Assembly (NCBI RefSeq): GCF_000265205.3
Contig: NC_018000.1
Span: forward strand, 3,286,001-3,350,000
DNA length: 64,000 nt
Reading direction: 5' to 3'
Source: Sinorhizobium fredii USDA 257
GTDB taxonomy: Bacteria; Pseudomonadota; Alphaproteobacteria; Rhizobiales; Rhizobiaceae
The stretch's first letter is position 1. Every line of letters starts with the position of its first letter. Made by a program: the position numbers and the translations under genes. The notes under the pieces are model-generated. The model searched no databases. It had not been told where the DNA came from and worked only from the letters and a program-made list of their open reading frames with translations. Below, piece after piece: positions 16,893 to 25,765 of this stretch.

Positions 16893-17012
16893 TCTTTGTC
16901 CTTCAATCGAGGTCGATTTAAGGAGACATGCGGTAGGGTTCTCCCGGCTGCTGGGCCGGTTCCGGCCGGCCTGGCAAGTCTCATGAAACGAAGTACGACA
17001 GGCGCAGGGTCC

Positions 17013-18527
17013 ATGCATCAGGCAACGAGCGCGACGGTCGGCGAGAAGCCGCTTCTGTCCCTCCGCAACATCAACATGACCTTCGGTGGCGTCAAGGCGC
17101 TGAAGAATGTGAGCTTCGAGGTGCGCCCCGGCGAAGTGCATTGTCTCGCCGGCGAGAACGGCTGCGGCAAGAGCACGCTGATCAAGGTGATCACAGGCGT
17201 CTATCGCCCTGCGGATGGCGCAGTCATCGAATATGACGGCGAGACTTACGCGCATATGTCGCCGGTCACCGCCCAGGACCGCGGCATCCAGGTGATCTGG
17301 CAGGATCTGGCGCTTTTCCCGGAAATGAGCGTCGCCGAGAATATCGCCTTCCACGAGGTCCTCGGACGCCGCCCGCGTCTCGTCGACTACGGCCGCATGC
17401 GGCGGATTGCCATCGACGCGCTCGGCCGCCTTGGCGTCAGTCTCGACGTCGACCTGCCGCTCAAGGAATATGCGATTGCCCAGCGCCAGATCGTGGCGAT
17501 CGCCCGCGCACTCATTGGCGAGGCAAAGCTCGTCTTCATGGACGAACCGACCGCATCGCTCACGCAGTCCGAAACCGACCACCTCCTCGATATCGTCCGC
17601 AACCTTTCCGCCTCCGGCGTCGCCGTCGTTTTCGTCAGCCATCGACTGGCCGAGGTTCTGGAGATTTCAAGTCGCATCACGGTGCTGCGCGACGGCGCGC
17701 TGGTTGGCGTCTATCCCGCCGCCGGCATGACACAGTCGCGGATCACCGAACTGATGACCGGCAAGACATTCGACCAGCACGTCCGCGCACGCCCGAAGGA
17801 CGATCAGCCTGTCGTGCTCGAGGTTCGTGGGCTGACCCGACCAGGCCAATTCGAAGACATTTCGCTGACCGTCCGCCGCGGTGAGACGGTCGGCATCACG
17901 GGCCTGCTGGGGGCAGGGCGGACCGAGCTGGCGCTCGCCCTGTTCGGCATGCTGAAGCCCGCCTCGGGCTCGATCAGCATCGAGGGCAAGGAAGTGCGCT
18001 TCGGCTCGAACCGTGAGGCGATCAAGGCTGGAGTCGCCTATCTGTCGGAGGACCGGCTGTCGCTCGGGCTCATCCAGCCGCAGCCGATTGCCGACAATCT
18101 GGTGATCGCCTCATTGCGCAAGATCCTTTCCGGAGGGCTGCTTTCGGAAGATCGCAAACGCAGCCTCGTGTCGCGCTGGATCGCCGATCTCGGCGTCAGG
18201 ATCGGCCGCCAGGCCGATGCGATATCGACGCTGTCCGGCGGCAACCAGCAGCGGGTGGCGATCGCCAAATGGCTCGCTACTGACCCGAAGCTCCTGATTC
18301 TCGACTGTCCGACGGTCGGAGTCGATGTCGGTGCTCGCGCCGGGATCTTCGACATTGTTGCCAAGCTCGCCGAGAGCGGCCTTGCGATCCTCCTCATTTC
18401 GGACGAGGTGCCGGAGGTCTATTTCAACGCCGACCGGGTGCTGCACATGGCGCAGGGCCGCATCGTCGGCACCTATGATCCGCGTCAGACGCGGCTGGAA
18501 GACATCGAGGCGGCCGTCTATGCGTAG
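17013..18527 (+). CDS. Sugar ABC ATP-binding protein, duplicated ATPase
   Basis: About 504 residues with two fused ATPase halves (RbsA/MglA type). The first Walker A is GENGCGKSTL (about residue 47), with the signature region LKEYAIAQRQIVAIARAL and Walker B VFMDEPT. The second half has GLLGAGRTELAL and LSGGNQQRVAIAKWL. The start is uncertain: 17013 (MHQATSATVGEK) matches usual length, 16983 is possible. It lacks a strong ribosome site and follows the repeat at 16830. It energises import through the two permeases downstream, the first of which overlaps its end by 8 bp. Confidence 0.9.
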   Translation: MHQATSATVGEKPLLSLRNINMTFGGVKALKNVSFEVRPGEVHCLAGENGCGKSTLIKVITGVYRPADGAVIEYDGETYAHMSPVTAQDRGIQVIWQDLALFPEMSVAENIAFHEVLGRRPRLVDYGRMRRIAIDALGRLGVSLDVDLPLKEYAIAQRQIVAIARALIGEAKLVFMDEPTASLTQSETDHLLDIVRNLSASGVAVVFVSHRLAEVLEISSRITVLRDGALVGVYPAAGMTQSRITELMTGKTFDQHVRARPKDDQPVVLEVRGLTRPGQFEDISLTVRRGETVGITGLLGAGRTELALALFGMLKPASGSISIEGKEVRFGSNREAIKAGVAYLSEDRLSLGLIQPQPIADNLVIASLRKILSGGLLSEDRKRSLVSRWIADLGVRIGRQADAISTLSGGNQQRVAIAKWLATDPKLLILDCPTVGVDVGARAGIFDIVAKLAESGLAILLISDEVPEVYFNADRVLHMAQGRIVGTYDPRQTRLEDIEAAVYA

Positions 18528-19518
18528 CCTGATCCGCACTCACGCGACCGAGTTCTCGTTGCTGGCGGTGATCGTCGTCATCAGCACCGTGCTTTCCTTC
18601 GCCACGGCGAACTTCTTCTCGCTCGGCAACGCCTTCGACCTCCTGAACATCAGCGCCGTCAACATCATCTTCGCGGTCGGTCTTCTGGTGGTGCTCATCG
18701 CCGGCGGCATCGACATCTCCTTTGCCGTCGCCGCTTCCGTCGTCCAGTATTGTACGGTGATCGTGCTCGGCTGGATCGGCGGTGGCGGCTGGGTATCCGG
18801 GCTCCTGATCGCCGGTTCGCTCGGCGTGCTGCTCGGCTGTCTCAATGCTTTCCTGATCCACCGTTTCCGGATCATCTCGATCGTTGCGACGATCTCCACC
18901 TTCAACATCTATTTCGGGCTGCTGATGTTCTTCACCCGGGGCGTGTCGATCTATGATCTGCCCGACTGGCTGACCGACCGCGTCATCCTGTTCGAGCACG
19001 AGATGCCGGACGGGACCTGGATCGAGATCACGCTGCCCGTTCTCGTCATGGCGATCTGCGTCGCCGCGACCTGGATGCTGATCACCCGCACCACGGTCGG
19101 CCGCCAGCTTTATGCCTTCGGCGACAATCCGGAAGGAGCGCGCCGCTTCGGCATCAATATCGGCGCCATGCAGTTCATTGCTTTCGGCTGGCTCGGCCTG
19201 ATGGCCGGCATCGGCGGCCTCATTCAAGCGCATTATGCCCAGGAGGTGGTGCCGAACGCGCTTTACGGCCGCGAGCTCGACGTGCTTGCCGCTGTAGTCC
19301 TGGGCGGCGCCCGCCTCGGCGGCGGCAAGGGCTCGGTGCTCGGCTGCGTGCTTGGCGTGCTCTTGATCTCGATCACCCAGAACGGCCTCAACCTGATGGG
19401 CGTCTCGCCCTTCGCCTTCAAGATGATCGTCGGCGCCATCATCCTGGTCGCCATCACCCTTTCGAACACCCGGATAGAGCGCTTGCTGCCGCTCGTCGGA
19501 CGGGGGACGGGACGATGA
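18520..19518 (+). CDS. Sugar ABC permease 1
   Basis: 332 residues, eight or more hydrophobic segments, BPD_transp_2 (ribose-type) permease family. The GLLVVLIAGGIDISFAVAASVV motif is the conserved loop of this family, and GARLGGGKGSVLG is the C-terminal EAA-like region. ATG 18520 overlaps the ATPase gene. The frame can be read upstream to 18325, but that part is a shadow of the ATPase. It pairs with the second permease, which overlaps its end by 4 bp, in the inner-membrane channel. Confidence 0.9.
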   Translation: MRSLIRTHATEFSLLAVIVVISTVLSFATANFFSLGNAFDLLNISAVNIIFAVGLLVVLIAGGIDISFAVAASVVQYCTVIVLGWIGGGGWVSGLLIAGSLGVLLGCLNAFLIHRFRIISIVATISTFNIYFGLLMFFTRGVSIYDLPDWLTDRVILFEHEMPDGTWIEITLPVLVMAICVAATWMLITRTTVGRQLYAFGDNPEGARRFGINIGAMQFIAFGWLGLMAGIGGLIQAHYAQEVVPNALYGRELDVLAAVVLGGARLGGGKGSVLGCVLGVLLISITQNGLNLMGVSPFAFKMIVGAIILVAITLSNTRIERLLPLVGRGTGR

Positions 19519-20513
19519 CCACGATCCTCGAACGCGTCAAAACCGCTCTGGGACCCGAAATGGCCGGTCCCGGCCTCGCCTTCGTTGCCGTCCTCCTCGT
19601 CTTCGGGATTGCCTCGCCGCAATTCCTGAGTGCGGCGACCTTCGGCTCGGTCGCCTTCCAGCTTCCGGAGCTGGGCTTGCTGACACTCGCCATGCTGCTG
19701 CCGATCCTCACCGGCGGCCTCAATCTGGCAATCACCTTCACGGCGAATATCTCTGGGCTGACGCTCGCCTGGGTCCTCAGGGAAAACGGCGGCGTCGATG
19801 CCGGCGTCGGTATCTTCATCGTCGGCTGCCTGCTGGCGTTCATGGTCGGGGCCGCAAGTGGCGTCGTGATGGGGCTGGTGATCGCCTTTACTCGCGCCCA
19901 CCCGATCCTCGTGTCGCTGTCGATGATGATCTTCCTGCGCGGCCTCGGCGAATTTCTGACGCGCGGCGGCGATATCTCCGGTTTCCCCGCCTTCGTTGGG
20001 CCGATCGGCCATGGCTCGATCGCCGGCATTCCCGTGCCGCTGATCGTCTTCATCGTCTGCGTGCTCGGCTGGCACGTGCTGCTCGGCCGCACCAAGCTCG
20101 GCTTCAACACCTATATGATCGGCTCCAATCTCGAGGCGACCCACTATTCCGGCATCAATACCCGCAAGGCGATCGTGCTCGTTTACACACTCTCCGGCGT
20201 GATGTGCGCCATTGCCGGCATCATCATGCTGGCGCGGTTCAATTCGGTGCGCATCGGCCACGGCGAATCCTATCTGCTGATTACCGTGCTTGCCTGCTTC
20301 CTCGGTGGCGTCAATCCGTTCGGCGGTTTCGGCCGGGTGATCCCCGTCTTCGTGGCACTGGTGGTGCTGCAGCTCCTTTCGTCCGGGCTCAATCTCATTG
20401 GAGCCAACCAGCATCTCGCGACCGCCGTATGGGGCATCCTGCTCGTCGGCGTGATGATCCTTCGCTGGGTCGCTTCGAGGATCAAGATGTCAATCGTCAG
20501 AAGAGGATCATGA
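19515..20513 (+). CDS. Sugar ABC permease 2
   Basis: 332 residues, also a BPD_transp_2 permease, with multiple membrane spans, MLLPILTGGLNLAITFTANISGL and a cytoplasmic GGVNPFGGFGRVIPVF loop equivalent to the first permease. It overlaps permease 1 by ATGA and is overlapped in turn by the epimerase-like gene. Two distinct permeases are expected for this transporter class, forming a heterodimer with the duplicated ATPase. Confidence 0.9.
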   Translation: MTTILERVKTALGPEMAGPGLAFVAVLLVFGIASPQFLSAATFGSVAFQLPELGLLTLAMLLPILTGGLNLAITFTANISGLTLAWVLRENGGVDAGVGIFIVGCLLAFMVGAASGVVMGLVIAFTRAHPILVSLSMMIFLRGLGEFLTRGGDISGFPAFVGPIGHGSIAGIPVPLIVFIVCVLGWHVLLGRTKLGFNTYMIGSNLEATHYSGINTRKAIVLVYTLSGVMCAIAGIIMLARFNSVRIGHGESYLLITVLACFLGGVNPFGGFGRVIPVFVALVVLQLLSSGLNLIGANQHLATAVWGILLVGVMILRWVASRIKMSIVRRGS

Positions 20514-21364
20514 CCATGCAGGGTTTTGGCGTCCATACGAGCATGTGGACTATGAATTGGGATCGGCCCGGCGCCGAGCGGGCAGTCGCGGCCGCCGTCA
20601 AATATCAGGTCGATTTCATCGAAATACCGATGCTCAATCCTCCCGCTGTCGATACGGAGCACACCCGCGCATTGCTGGAGAAACACCGGCTGCGCGCGCT
20701 CTGCTCGCTCGGCCTGCCGGAGCGCGCCTGGGCCTCGGTGCGCCCCGATGCAGCGATCGACCATCTGAAGGTCGCGATCGACAAGACTGCCGATCTCGGC
20801 GGCGAGGCGCTCTCCGGCGTCATCTACGGCGGCATCGGCGAGCGGACCGGCGTTCCGCCGACCTTGGAGGAGTACGACAACATTGCCCGCGTGCTCGAGG
20901 CCGCTGCCAAGCACGCCAAGACGCGCGGCATCGAGCTCGGAGTCGAAGCGGTCAACCGTTATGAGAACCACCTGATCAACACCGGTTGGCAGGCGGTGAA
21001 GATGATCGAGCGGGTCGGCGCCGACAACATCTTCGTGCATCTCGACACCTATCACATGAACATTGAGGAGAAGGGTGTCGGCAAAGGCATCCTCGATGCG
21101 CGCGAGCATCTCAAATACATCCATCTGTCCGAGAGCGACCGCGGCACGCCCGGATACGGCACCTGCGGCTGGGATGAGATTTTTTCGACACTCGCGGCGA
21201 TCGGCTTCACGGGCGGGCTCGCCATGGAGAGTTTCATCAACATGCCGCCGGAAGTGGCCTACGGCCTCGCCGTCTGGCGCCCGGTCGCGAAGGACGAGGA
21301 AGAAGTGATGGGCAACGGCCTGCCATTCCTGCGCAACAAGGCACGGCAGTACGGGCTGATCTGA
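20510..21364 (+). CDS. Sugar phosphate isomerase/epimerase, ketose 3-epimerase-like
   Basis: 284 residues, TIM-barrel of the AP endonuclease 2/xylose isomerase-like superfamily and most like D-tagatose/D-psicose 3-epimerases. Metal-ligand segments include GVEAVNRYENHLINT (Glu), FVHLDTYHMNIEE (Asp, His) and AMESFINM (Glu). ATG 20510 overlaps the permease stop; 20516 (MQGFGVHTSMW) has better spacing from GAGG. It likely epimerises the imported ketose before phosphorylation by the next gene. Specificity is inferred from fold and context only. Confidence 0.82.
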   Translation: MTMQGFGVHTSMWTMNWDRPGAERAVAAAVKYQVDFIEIPMLNPPAVDTEHTRALLEKHRLRALCSLGLPERAWASVRPDAAIDHLKVAIDKTADLGGEALSGVIYGGIGERTGVPPTLEEYDNIARVLEAAAKHAKTRGIELGVEAVNRYENHLINTGWQAVKMIERVGADNIFVHLDTYHMNIEEKGVGKGILDAREHLKYIHLSESDRGTPGYGTCGWDEIFSTLAAIGFTGGLAMESFINMPPEVAYGLAVWRPVAKDEEEVMGNGLPFLRNKARQYGLI

Positions 21365-21441
21365 AGAGACCTGCAGCGACGGCGGACCGGCTCAGCTGGA
21401 CCGCCGCGCCGCCGATCGAGGGACAGGAAGTGGAGGCAGCG

Positions 21442-22914
21442 GTGAGCGACCGAGGAAATGCAGCGACGATGGTCGCCGTCCTCGACGTCGGCAAGACCAA
21501 TGTCAAGCTCAGCGCCGCCGATGCGGACGGCACGATCATTGAGACACTCAGCGTTCCCAATCCCGTTCTTCCTGGCCCGCCCTGGCGCCATCACGACCTC
21601 GACGCCTTGGGTGAATGGGTCTTCGAGACGCTGGCGAGCCTCTCGCGCCGCCATGTCTTCAGCGCCTTCGTCGCCTCCGGACACGGCTCTGGCGGCGTCC
21701 TGACCGGCGCCGACCCGAATGCCGGCGATGGGGCCGTGCTGCCGATGATCGACTACGAGCAACCCCTGCCGGCCGACATCCGCGACCGCTATGCGCCGCT
21801 GGCCGGTTCCTTTCTCGATCGCGGCAGTGCCACGATGCACGGCGCCACCCATCAGGCCCGCCAGCTCTATTGGATGGAGGAGCGGGAGCCGGATGCGTTC
21901 GGGAAAGCCCGCTGGTACCTCGGCCTGCCGCAATATTGGGCCTGGCGGCTCTCCGGCGTCGCTGCCTCCGAAACCAGCTTTCTCGGCGCGCAATCACATC
22001 TCTGGAACGTCGCGGCACGTCGCTGGGCGCCGATCGTCGGCGCCCGTGGCTGGCAGCGGCTGATGCCGCCCTTCGCCAAGGCTTGGCAGACTCTGGGGCC
22101 GATCCGGCCTGAGCTCGCCCGCCGCTTCGGCCTTCCCGGCGAGTTGGCCGTGCTGACAGGCGGCCACGACAGCAGCCTCAATCATTATCGTTACCACGCT
22201 GCGGGGCTGCGGGACTTCACGGTGATCTCGACGGGGACCTGGATCGTCGGCTTCTCAGGCTCGACGCCAATCGAGCGGCTCGACGAGCACCGCGGCATGA
22301 CCTTGAACAGCGATGTCTTCGGCAACCGGCTCGGCGGCATCCTGACCATGGGCGGGCGGGAATTTTCCCATATCGCCGGCAACGACCCTCCAGCCGACGA
22401 TGTCCCGGCGGAGGTTTTGGCCAGGCTCATCGGAGAGCGGATCTTCGCCCTGCCGTCTTTCGGTGACGACGACGGCCTGTTCCCTGGAAGTGCGGCTGCC
22501 GGACGGTTTGTCGGACCGCCGGCCGAGAGCGCGATGGAACGCAAGGCGCTCGCGCTTCTCTATTGCGCGCTGCTGACCGCCGAATGCCTCGACGCGCTCG
22601 GTGACGACCGCCTCGTCGTGCTGGACGGCAGCTTCCTGCGCGATCCTCTCTATGCGCAGTCCCTGGCCGCCCTGCTACCCGAGCGCGAGGTGCGGTTCAA
22701 TCTCGATTCCTATGGTGTTGCGGCCGGCGCGGCGCTGCTTGCCGGTCACGAAACGCGCCGCCACCCCGCGCCGCTTCCGCTTGGCGAGCCGGCCGATCTC
22801 ACGGAATTGAATCCCGACCTTTGCCGCTATGGCGCCGAGTGGCGCAACCTTGCCCGCGCGGCGCCGAGTAAGCGAGACGAATTCGAACAGACGAAAGGAA
22901 GCTTCCATGGCTGA
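21442..22914 (+). CDS. FGGY-family carbohydrate kinase
   Basis: About 490 residues, FGGY kinase (hexokinase/actin-like fold). The N-terminal phosphate loop VAVLDVGKTNVKLSA is followed by the GGHDSSLNHYRYHAAGLRDFTVISTGTW adenosine-type motif and a C-terminal DGSFLRDPLYAQSLAALL. GTG 21442 is chosen because GGAGG lies five bases upstream; GTG 21430 and ATG 21469 are alternatives. It would phosphorylate the ketose from the epimerase to feed the class II aldolase that overlaps its end by 8 bp. The substrate (fuculose, rhamnulose or another ketose) cannot be set from sequence alone. Confidence 0.85.
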   Translation: MSDRGNAATMVAVLDVGKTNVKLSAADADGTIIETLSVPNPVLPGPPWRHHDLDALGEWVFETLASLSRRHVFSAFVASGHGSGGVLTGADPNAGDGAVLPMIDYEQPLPADIRDRYAPLAGSFLDRGSATMHGATHQARQLYWMEEREPDAFGKARWYLGLPQYWAWRLSGVAASETSFLGAQSHLWNVAARRWAPIVGARGWQRLMPPFAKAWQTLGPIRPELARRFGLPGELAVLTGGHDSSLNHYRYHAAGLRDFTVISTGTWIVGFSGSTPIERLDEHRGMTLNSDVFGNRLGGILTMGGREFSHIAGNDPPADDVPAEVLARLIGERIFALPSFGDDDGLFPGSAAAGRFVGPPAESAMERKALALLYCALLTAECLDALGDDRLVVLDGSFLRDPLYAQSLAALLPEREVRFNLDSYGVAAGAALLAGHETRRHPAPLPLGEPADLTELNPDLCRYGAEWRNLARAAPSKRDEFEQTKGSFHG

Positions 22915-23611
22915 AACCCCGACGACCGACAAGCTGGCGCTGAGGCGCGAGATGGTGGACATCTGCCGGCGGATGAATTCGAGCGGCATCAACCAGGGCA
23001 CGGCCGGCAATCTTTCGGTCCGCGCCGGCGACGGATTCCTGATCACGCCCTCTTCCATGCCCTATGACACGATGCAGCCGGAAGATCTGGTCGAGATGGA
23101 TTTCAACGGAACCTATGTCGGCCATCGGCCGTCGTCCGAATGGCGTTTCCATCGGGATATCCTGCGCGCGCGCACCGATATCGACGTGGTGCTGCATTGC
23201 CACTCGATCTATGCGACGACGCTCGCCTGCCACCACAAGGCCATTCCGAGCTTCCACTATATGACTGGGATTGCCGGCGGCACGACGATCCGCTGCGCCG
23301 GCTACGCCACCTTCGGCACGCAGGCGCTCTCCGACAACGCGCTCGTCGCGCTTAAGGATCGCACCGCCTGTCTGCTTGGCCAGCACGGCCAGATCTCGCT
23401 CGGCAAGACACTCGAATCGGCGCTCTGGCTTGCGATCGAAGTGGAAACGCTGTCGCGGATCTATGTCCAGGCTCTCACCCTCGGCGAACCGCCGATCCTG
23501 CCCGACGACGAGATGGAGCGCGTTATCGAGCAGATGCGGCGCATGAGCTACGGCCAGGCGCCCGATGCGGAGAGCGTAAACGATGTTGCCCGCCCGCGCG
23601 GCTCCGAGTGA
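22907..23611 (+). CDS. Class II aldolase/adducin family protein
   Basis: 234 residues with the class II aldolase fold of L-fuculose-phosphate/L-ribulose-phosphate enzymes. Features are the zinc-site HCHSIYATTLACHH (about residues 98-110), the phosphate-binding NLSVRAGDGFLITPSSMPYD and LLGQHGQISLG. ATG 22907 with AAAGGAAG upstream overlaps the kinase end. It should cleave the phosphorylated ketose to dihydroxyacetone phosphate and an aldehyde, as the last step of the operon. No aldehyde dehydrogenase is encoded nearby. Confidence 0.85.
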   Translation: MAETPTTDKLALRREMVDICRRMNSSGINQGTAGNLSVRAGDGFLITPSSMPYDTMQPEDLVEMDFNGTYVGHRPSSEWRFHRDILRARTDIDVVLHCHSIYATTLACHHKAIPSFHYMTGIAGGTTIRCAGYATFGTQALSDNALVALKDRTACLLGQHGQISLGKTLESALWLAIEVETLSRIYVQALTLGEPPILPDDEMERVIEQMRRMSYGQAPDAESVNDVARPRGSE

Positions 23612-23764
23612 CGGGACTCGCAATGCCATCTTGACCCCGACGGGACGGCGTTGGGTGAAGGAGTATTCGGATAATGTCGGCGTGGTGGAGGGAGCCCCCC
23701 AACTGCGGCCAGCGTGACGTTGGACGCGTCGGTCCTTAAGGGGACTTCGCCGCCGCCAGCGGTG
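23612..23764. other. Gap after sugar operon
   Basis: No gene, clear terminator or repeat is visible. The local composition falls from GC-rich coding toward AT-rich near 23764, where a small hypothetical gene ends on the minus strand. Confidence 0.4.
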
Positions 23765-23995
23765 TTAAATTATCAATTGCACGATCTGAGAGAAGGGCGT
23801 CATCGCCCATTTGCCGCTGTCATCTTTCGTCGTTCGATAAATGATGAAGTCTCGGCCGACGGTGAACTTTCCGTGCATGGTGATCTCATTGCCGGTTGAG
23901 AGAATTGCTCGGAGTTCGTTTGCATGACGCTGCTCGATTTGGTCGCTGATCAAATCGGCCAGGACCTGATCTAGAATTTCCGGTTTCGCAGTCAT
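23765..23995 (-). CDS. Hypothetical small protein
   Basis: I read the C-terminal 76 residues of a longer frame as a gene from ATG 23995 (MTAKPEILDQVLADLISDQIEQRHANELRAIL). The product is acidic and mostly helical, then a beta-rich end (GKFTVGRDFIIYRTTKDDSGKWAM), and it has no family I recognise. The codons look coding, whereas the upstream part of the frame (to 24307) does not. There is no obvious ribosome site, so the start is uncertain. It is an orphan between the sugar and leucine operons. Confidence 0.45.
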   Translation of the reverse strand: MTAKPEILDQVLADLISDQIEQRHANELRAILSTGNEITMHGKFTVGRDFIIYRTTKDDSGKWAMTPFSQIVQLII

Positions 23996-24075
23996 TGGAA
24001 GCCATCCAACTGTTGCCACAGGCAGGTTGTTGATGGGGCCATATTCCGAGGCCGTAGGCAAGGGCCACCGCCGGT

Positions 24076-24420
24076 CTAGTTGTCCGGAACGATCGTCGGC
24101 ATGGCAGGCGGAGGCTCCTCCACTCCTGGATCGAGTGCGAGGATACTGACCACCAGAGCGATGAGGATGCAGATAAGCACGAGGAAGGCCATACCTGCTT
24201 TGTCGGTACGCTTCGGCATGCCCCATATGGAGCGCTGAATGTGAGAAATTCGAGGCAATTCCCTTAGAGATCGGCGGGGCTCCGCATCTGTATCCGAAGC
24301 CAAGCAATGGCCCTCGCCAATGACCGCCGACAACTCGTCCCAGCGTCTACGCCTTCCGCCAATCAAAGCATCGTTGCGCCGATTGCGTGCCTCCTTCTTT
24401 TGCAATTCGTGCTTGGCCAC
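24076..24420 (-). CDS. Hypothetical single-span membrane protein
   Basis: From GTG 24420 the frame gives about 114 residues: a basic, Arg-rich N-terminal region (VAKHELQKKEARNRRNDALIG) followed by one hydrophobic helix (AFLVLICILIALVVSILAL) and a short proline-rich tail. A start at ATG 24219 would leave only the 47-residue membrane part. Not recognised. Topology suggests a cytoplasmic basic domain and a periplasmic tail. Start codon and reality are uncertain. Confidence 0.4.
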   Translation of the reverse strand: MAKHELQKKEARNRRNDALIGGRRRRWDELSAVIGEGHCLASDTDAEPRRSLRELPRISHIQRSIWGMPKRTDKAGMAFLVLICILIALVVSILALDPGVEEPPPAMPTIVPDN

Positions 24421-24499
24421 CAGGCTCTTTGGAAGGAAATTAGCCGGCAGCGATGTTATCGTTCGCGAGAGGCCCGCGTAGCGGTAACATGAGCCGGCG

Positions 24500-24535
24500 C
24501 GTCCGCCCGACGAGGAGGAGATCGTCGGGCGGACG
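24500..24535 (+). promoter_or_regulatory. 14-bp perfect hairpin in ivd leader
   Basis: CGTCCGCCCGACGA (24500-24513) and its exact reverse complement TCGTCGGGCGGACG (24522-24535) flank an 8-nt loop GGAGGAGA. The loop looks like a ribosome-binding sequence. The true site (AGGAG, 24541-24545) starts a few bases after the stem, and ATG is at 24552. There is no T tract, so this is not a standard terminator. It could be an RNA element controlling ivd translation or an operator. Confidence 0.6.
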
Positions 24536-24551
24536 TCGGGAGGAGAATGGA

Positions 24552-25715
24552 ATGTTTGAAGGTGGATTGAATTTCGCCCTTGGCGAGGAGATCGATGCAT
24601 TGCGGGACAGCGTGCGCCGCTTTTCGTCCGAGCGGATCGCGCCGCTGGCGGACGAAACGGATCGCAGCAACGTCTTCCCGGCGCCGCTCTGGCGGGAGAT
24701 GGGTGAACTCGGCCTGCTCGGCATCACCGCCGACGAGGCCCATGGCGGCGCTGGACTCGGCTATCTCGCCCATTGCGTCGCCATGGAGGAGATCAGCCGC
24801 GCCTCGGCGTCGGTGGGCCTGAGCTACGGGGCCCATTCCAACCTCTGCGTCAACCAGATCAACCGCAACGGCAATGCCGCGCAGAAGGCGAAATACCTGC
24901 CGAAGCTGATTTCGGGGGAGCATGTCGGGGCGCTCGCCATGTCGGAGCCTGGCGCCGGCTCTGACGTCGTCTCGATGAAGCTCAAGGCCGACAAGCGCGG
25001 CGACCGGTATGTTTTGAACGGCAACAAGATGTGGATCACCAACGGCCCCGATGCCGACGTGCTGGTCGTCTATGCCAAGACTGACCCGGCGGCCGGGCCG
25101 CGCGGCATCACCGCCTTTCTCGTCGAAAAGACCTTCCCTGGCTTTTCGACCGGCCAGAAGCTCGACAAGCTCGGCATGCGCGGCTCGAACACGTGCGAAC
25201 TCATCTTCAAGGACTGCGAGGTGCCGGAAGAGAACGTGCTCGGCACGGTCGGCGAAGGCGTCAAGGTGCTGATGTCAGGTCTCGACTATGAGCGGGTCGT
25301 GCTTTCCGCCGGGCCGCTCGGCATCATGGCGGCTTGCCTCGATGTCGTCGTCCCCTATCTCCATGAACGCAAGCAGTTCGGCCAGCCGATCGGCGAATTC
25401 CAGTTGATGCAGGGAAAACTTGCCGACATGTATGTGACGATGAATACGGCACGCGCCTATGTCTATGCGGTTGCAGCGGCCTGTGATCGCGGCGCGACGG
25501 CGCGCAAGGATGCTGCCGGCTGCATTCTCTATGCGGCCGAGAAGGCAACCGCCATGGCGCTCGAGGCGATCCAGGCGCTCGGCGGCAACGGCTACACCAA
25601 TGACTATCCGGCCGGCCGCCTGCTGCGTGACGCCAAGCTCTACGAGATCGGCGCCGGCACGAGCGAGATCCGCCGCATGCTGATCGGGCGCGAACTGTTT
25701 GCCGAAACGAAATAG
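24552..25715 (+). CDS. ivd: Isovaleryl-CoA dehydrogenase
   Basis: 387 residues, acyl-CoA dehydrogenase fold. It has the FAD-binding [37 protein letters not shown] and [22 protein letters not shown] segments and the C-terminal [18 protein letters not shown]. The glutamate in [13 protein letters not shown] fits the catalytic base position of isovaleryl-CoA dehydrogenases. ATG 24552 has AGGAG six bases upstream. It opens the leucine operon by oxidising isovaleryl-CoA to 3-methylcrotonyl-CoA, followed by mccB. A strong hairpin sits in its leader (24500-24535). Confidence 0.92.
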   Translation: MFEGGLNFALGEEIDALRDSVRRFSSERIAPLADETDRSNVFPAPLWREMGELGLLGITADEAHGGAGLGYLAHCVAMEEISRASASVGLSYGAHSNLCVNQINRNGNAAQKAKYLPKLISGEHVGALAMSEPGAGSDVVSMKLKADKRGDRYVLNGNKMWITNGPDADVLVVYAKTDPAAGPRGITAFLVEKTFPGFSTGQKLDKLGMRGSNTCELIFKDCEVPEENVLGTVGEGVKVLMSGLDYERVVLSAGPLGIMAACLDVVVPYLHERKQFGQPIGEFQLMQGKLADMYVTMNTARAYVYAVAAACDRGATARKDAAGCILYAAEKATAMALEAIQALGGNGYTNDYPAGRLLRDAKLYEIGAGTSEIRRMLIGRELFAETK

Positions 25716-25765
25716 CCGGGGACGCGGCGCACCGCTGGAATGAGGAAGGGCAGGGCTGGGGGACA

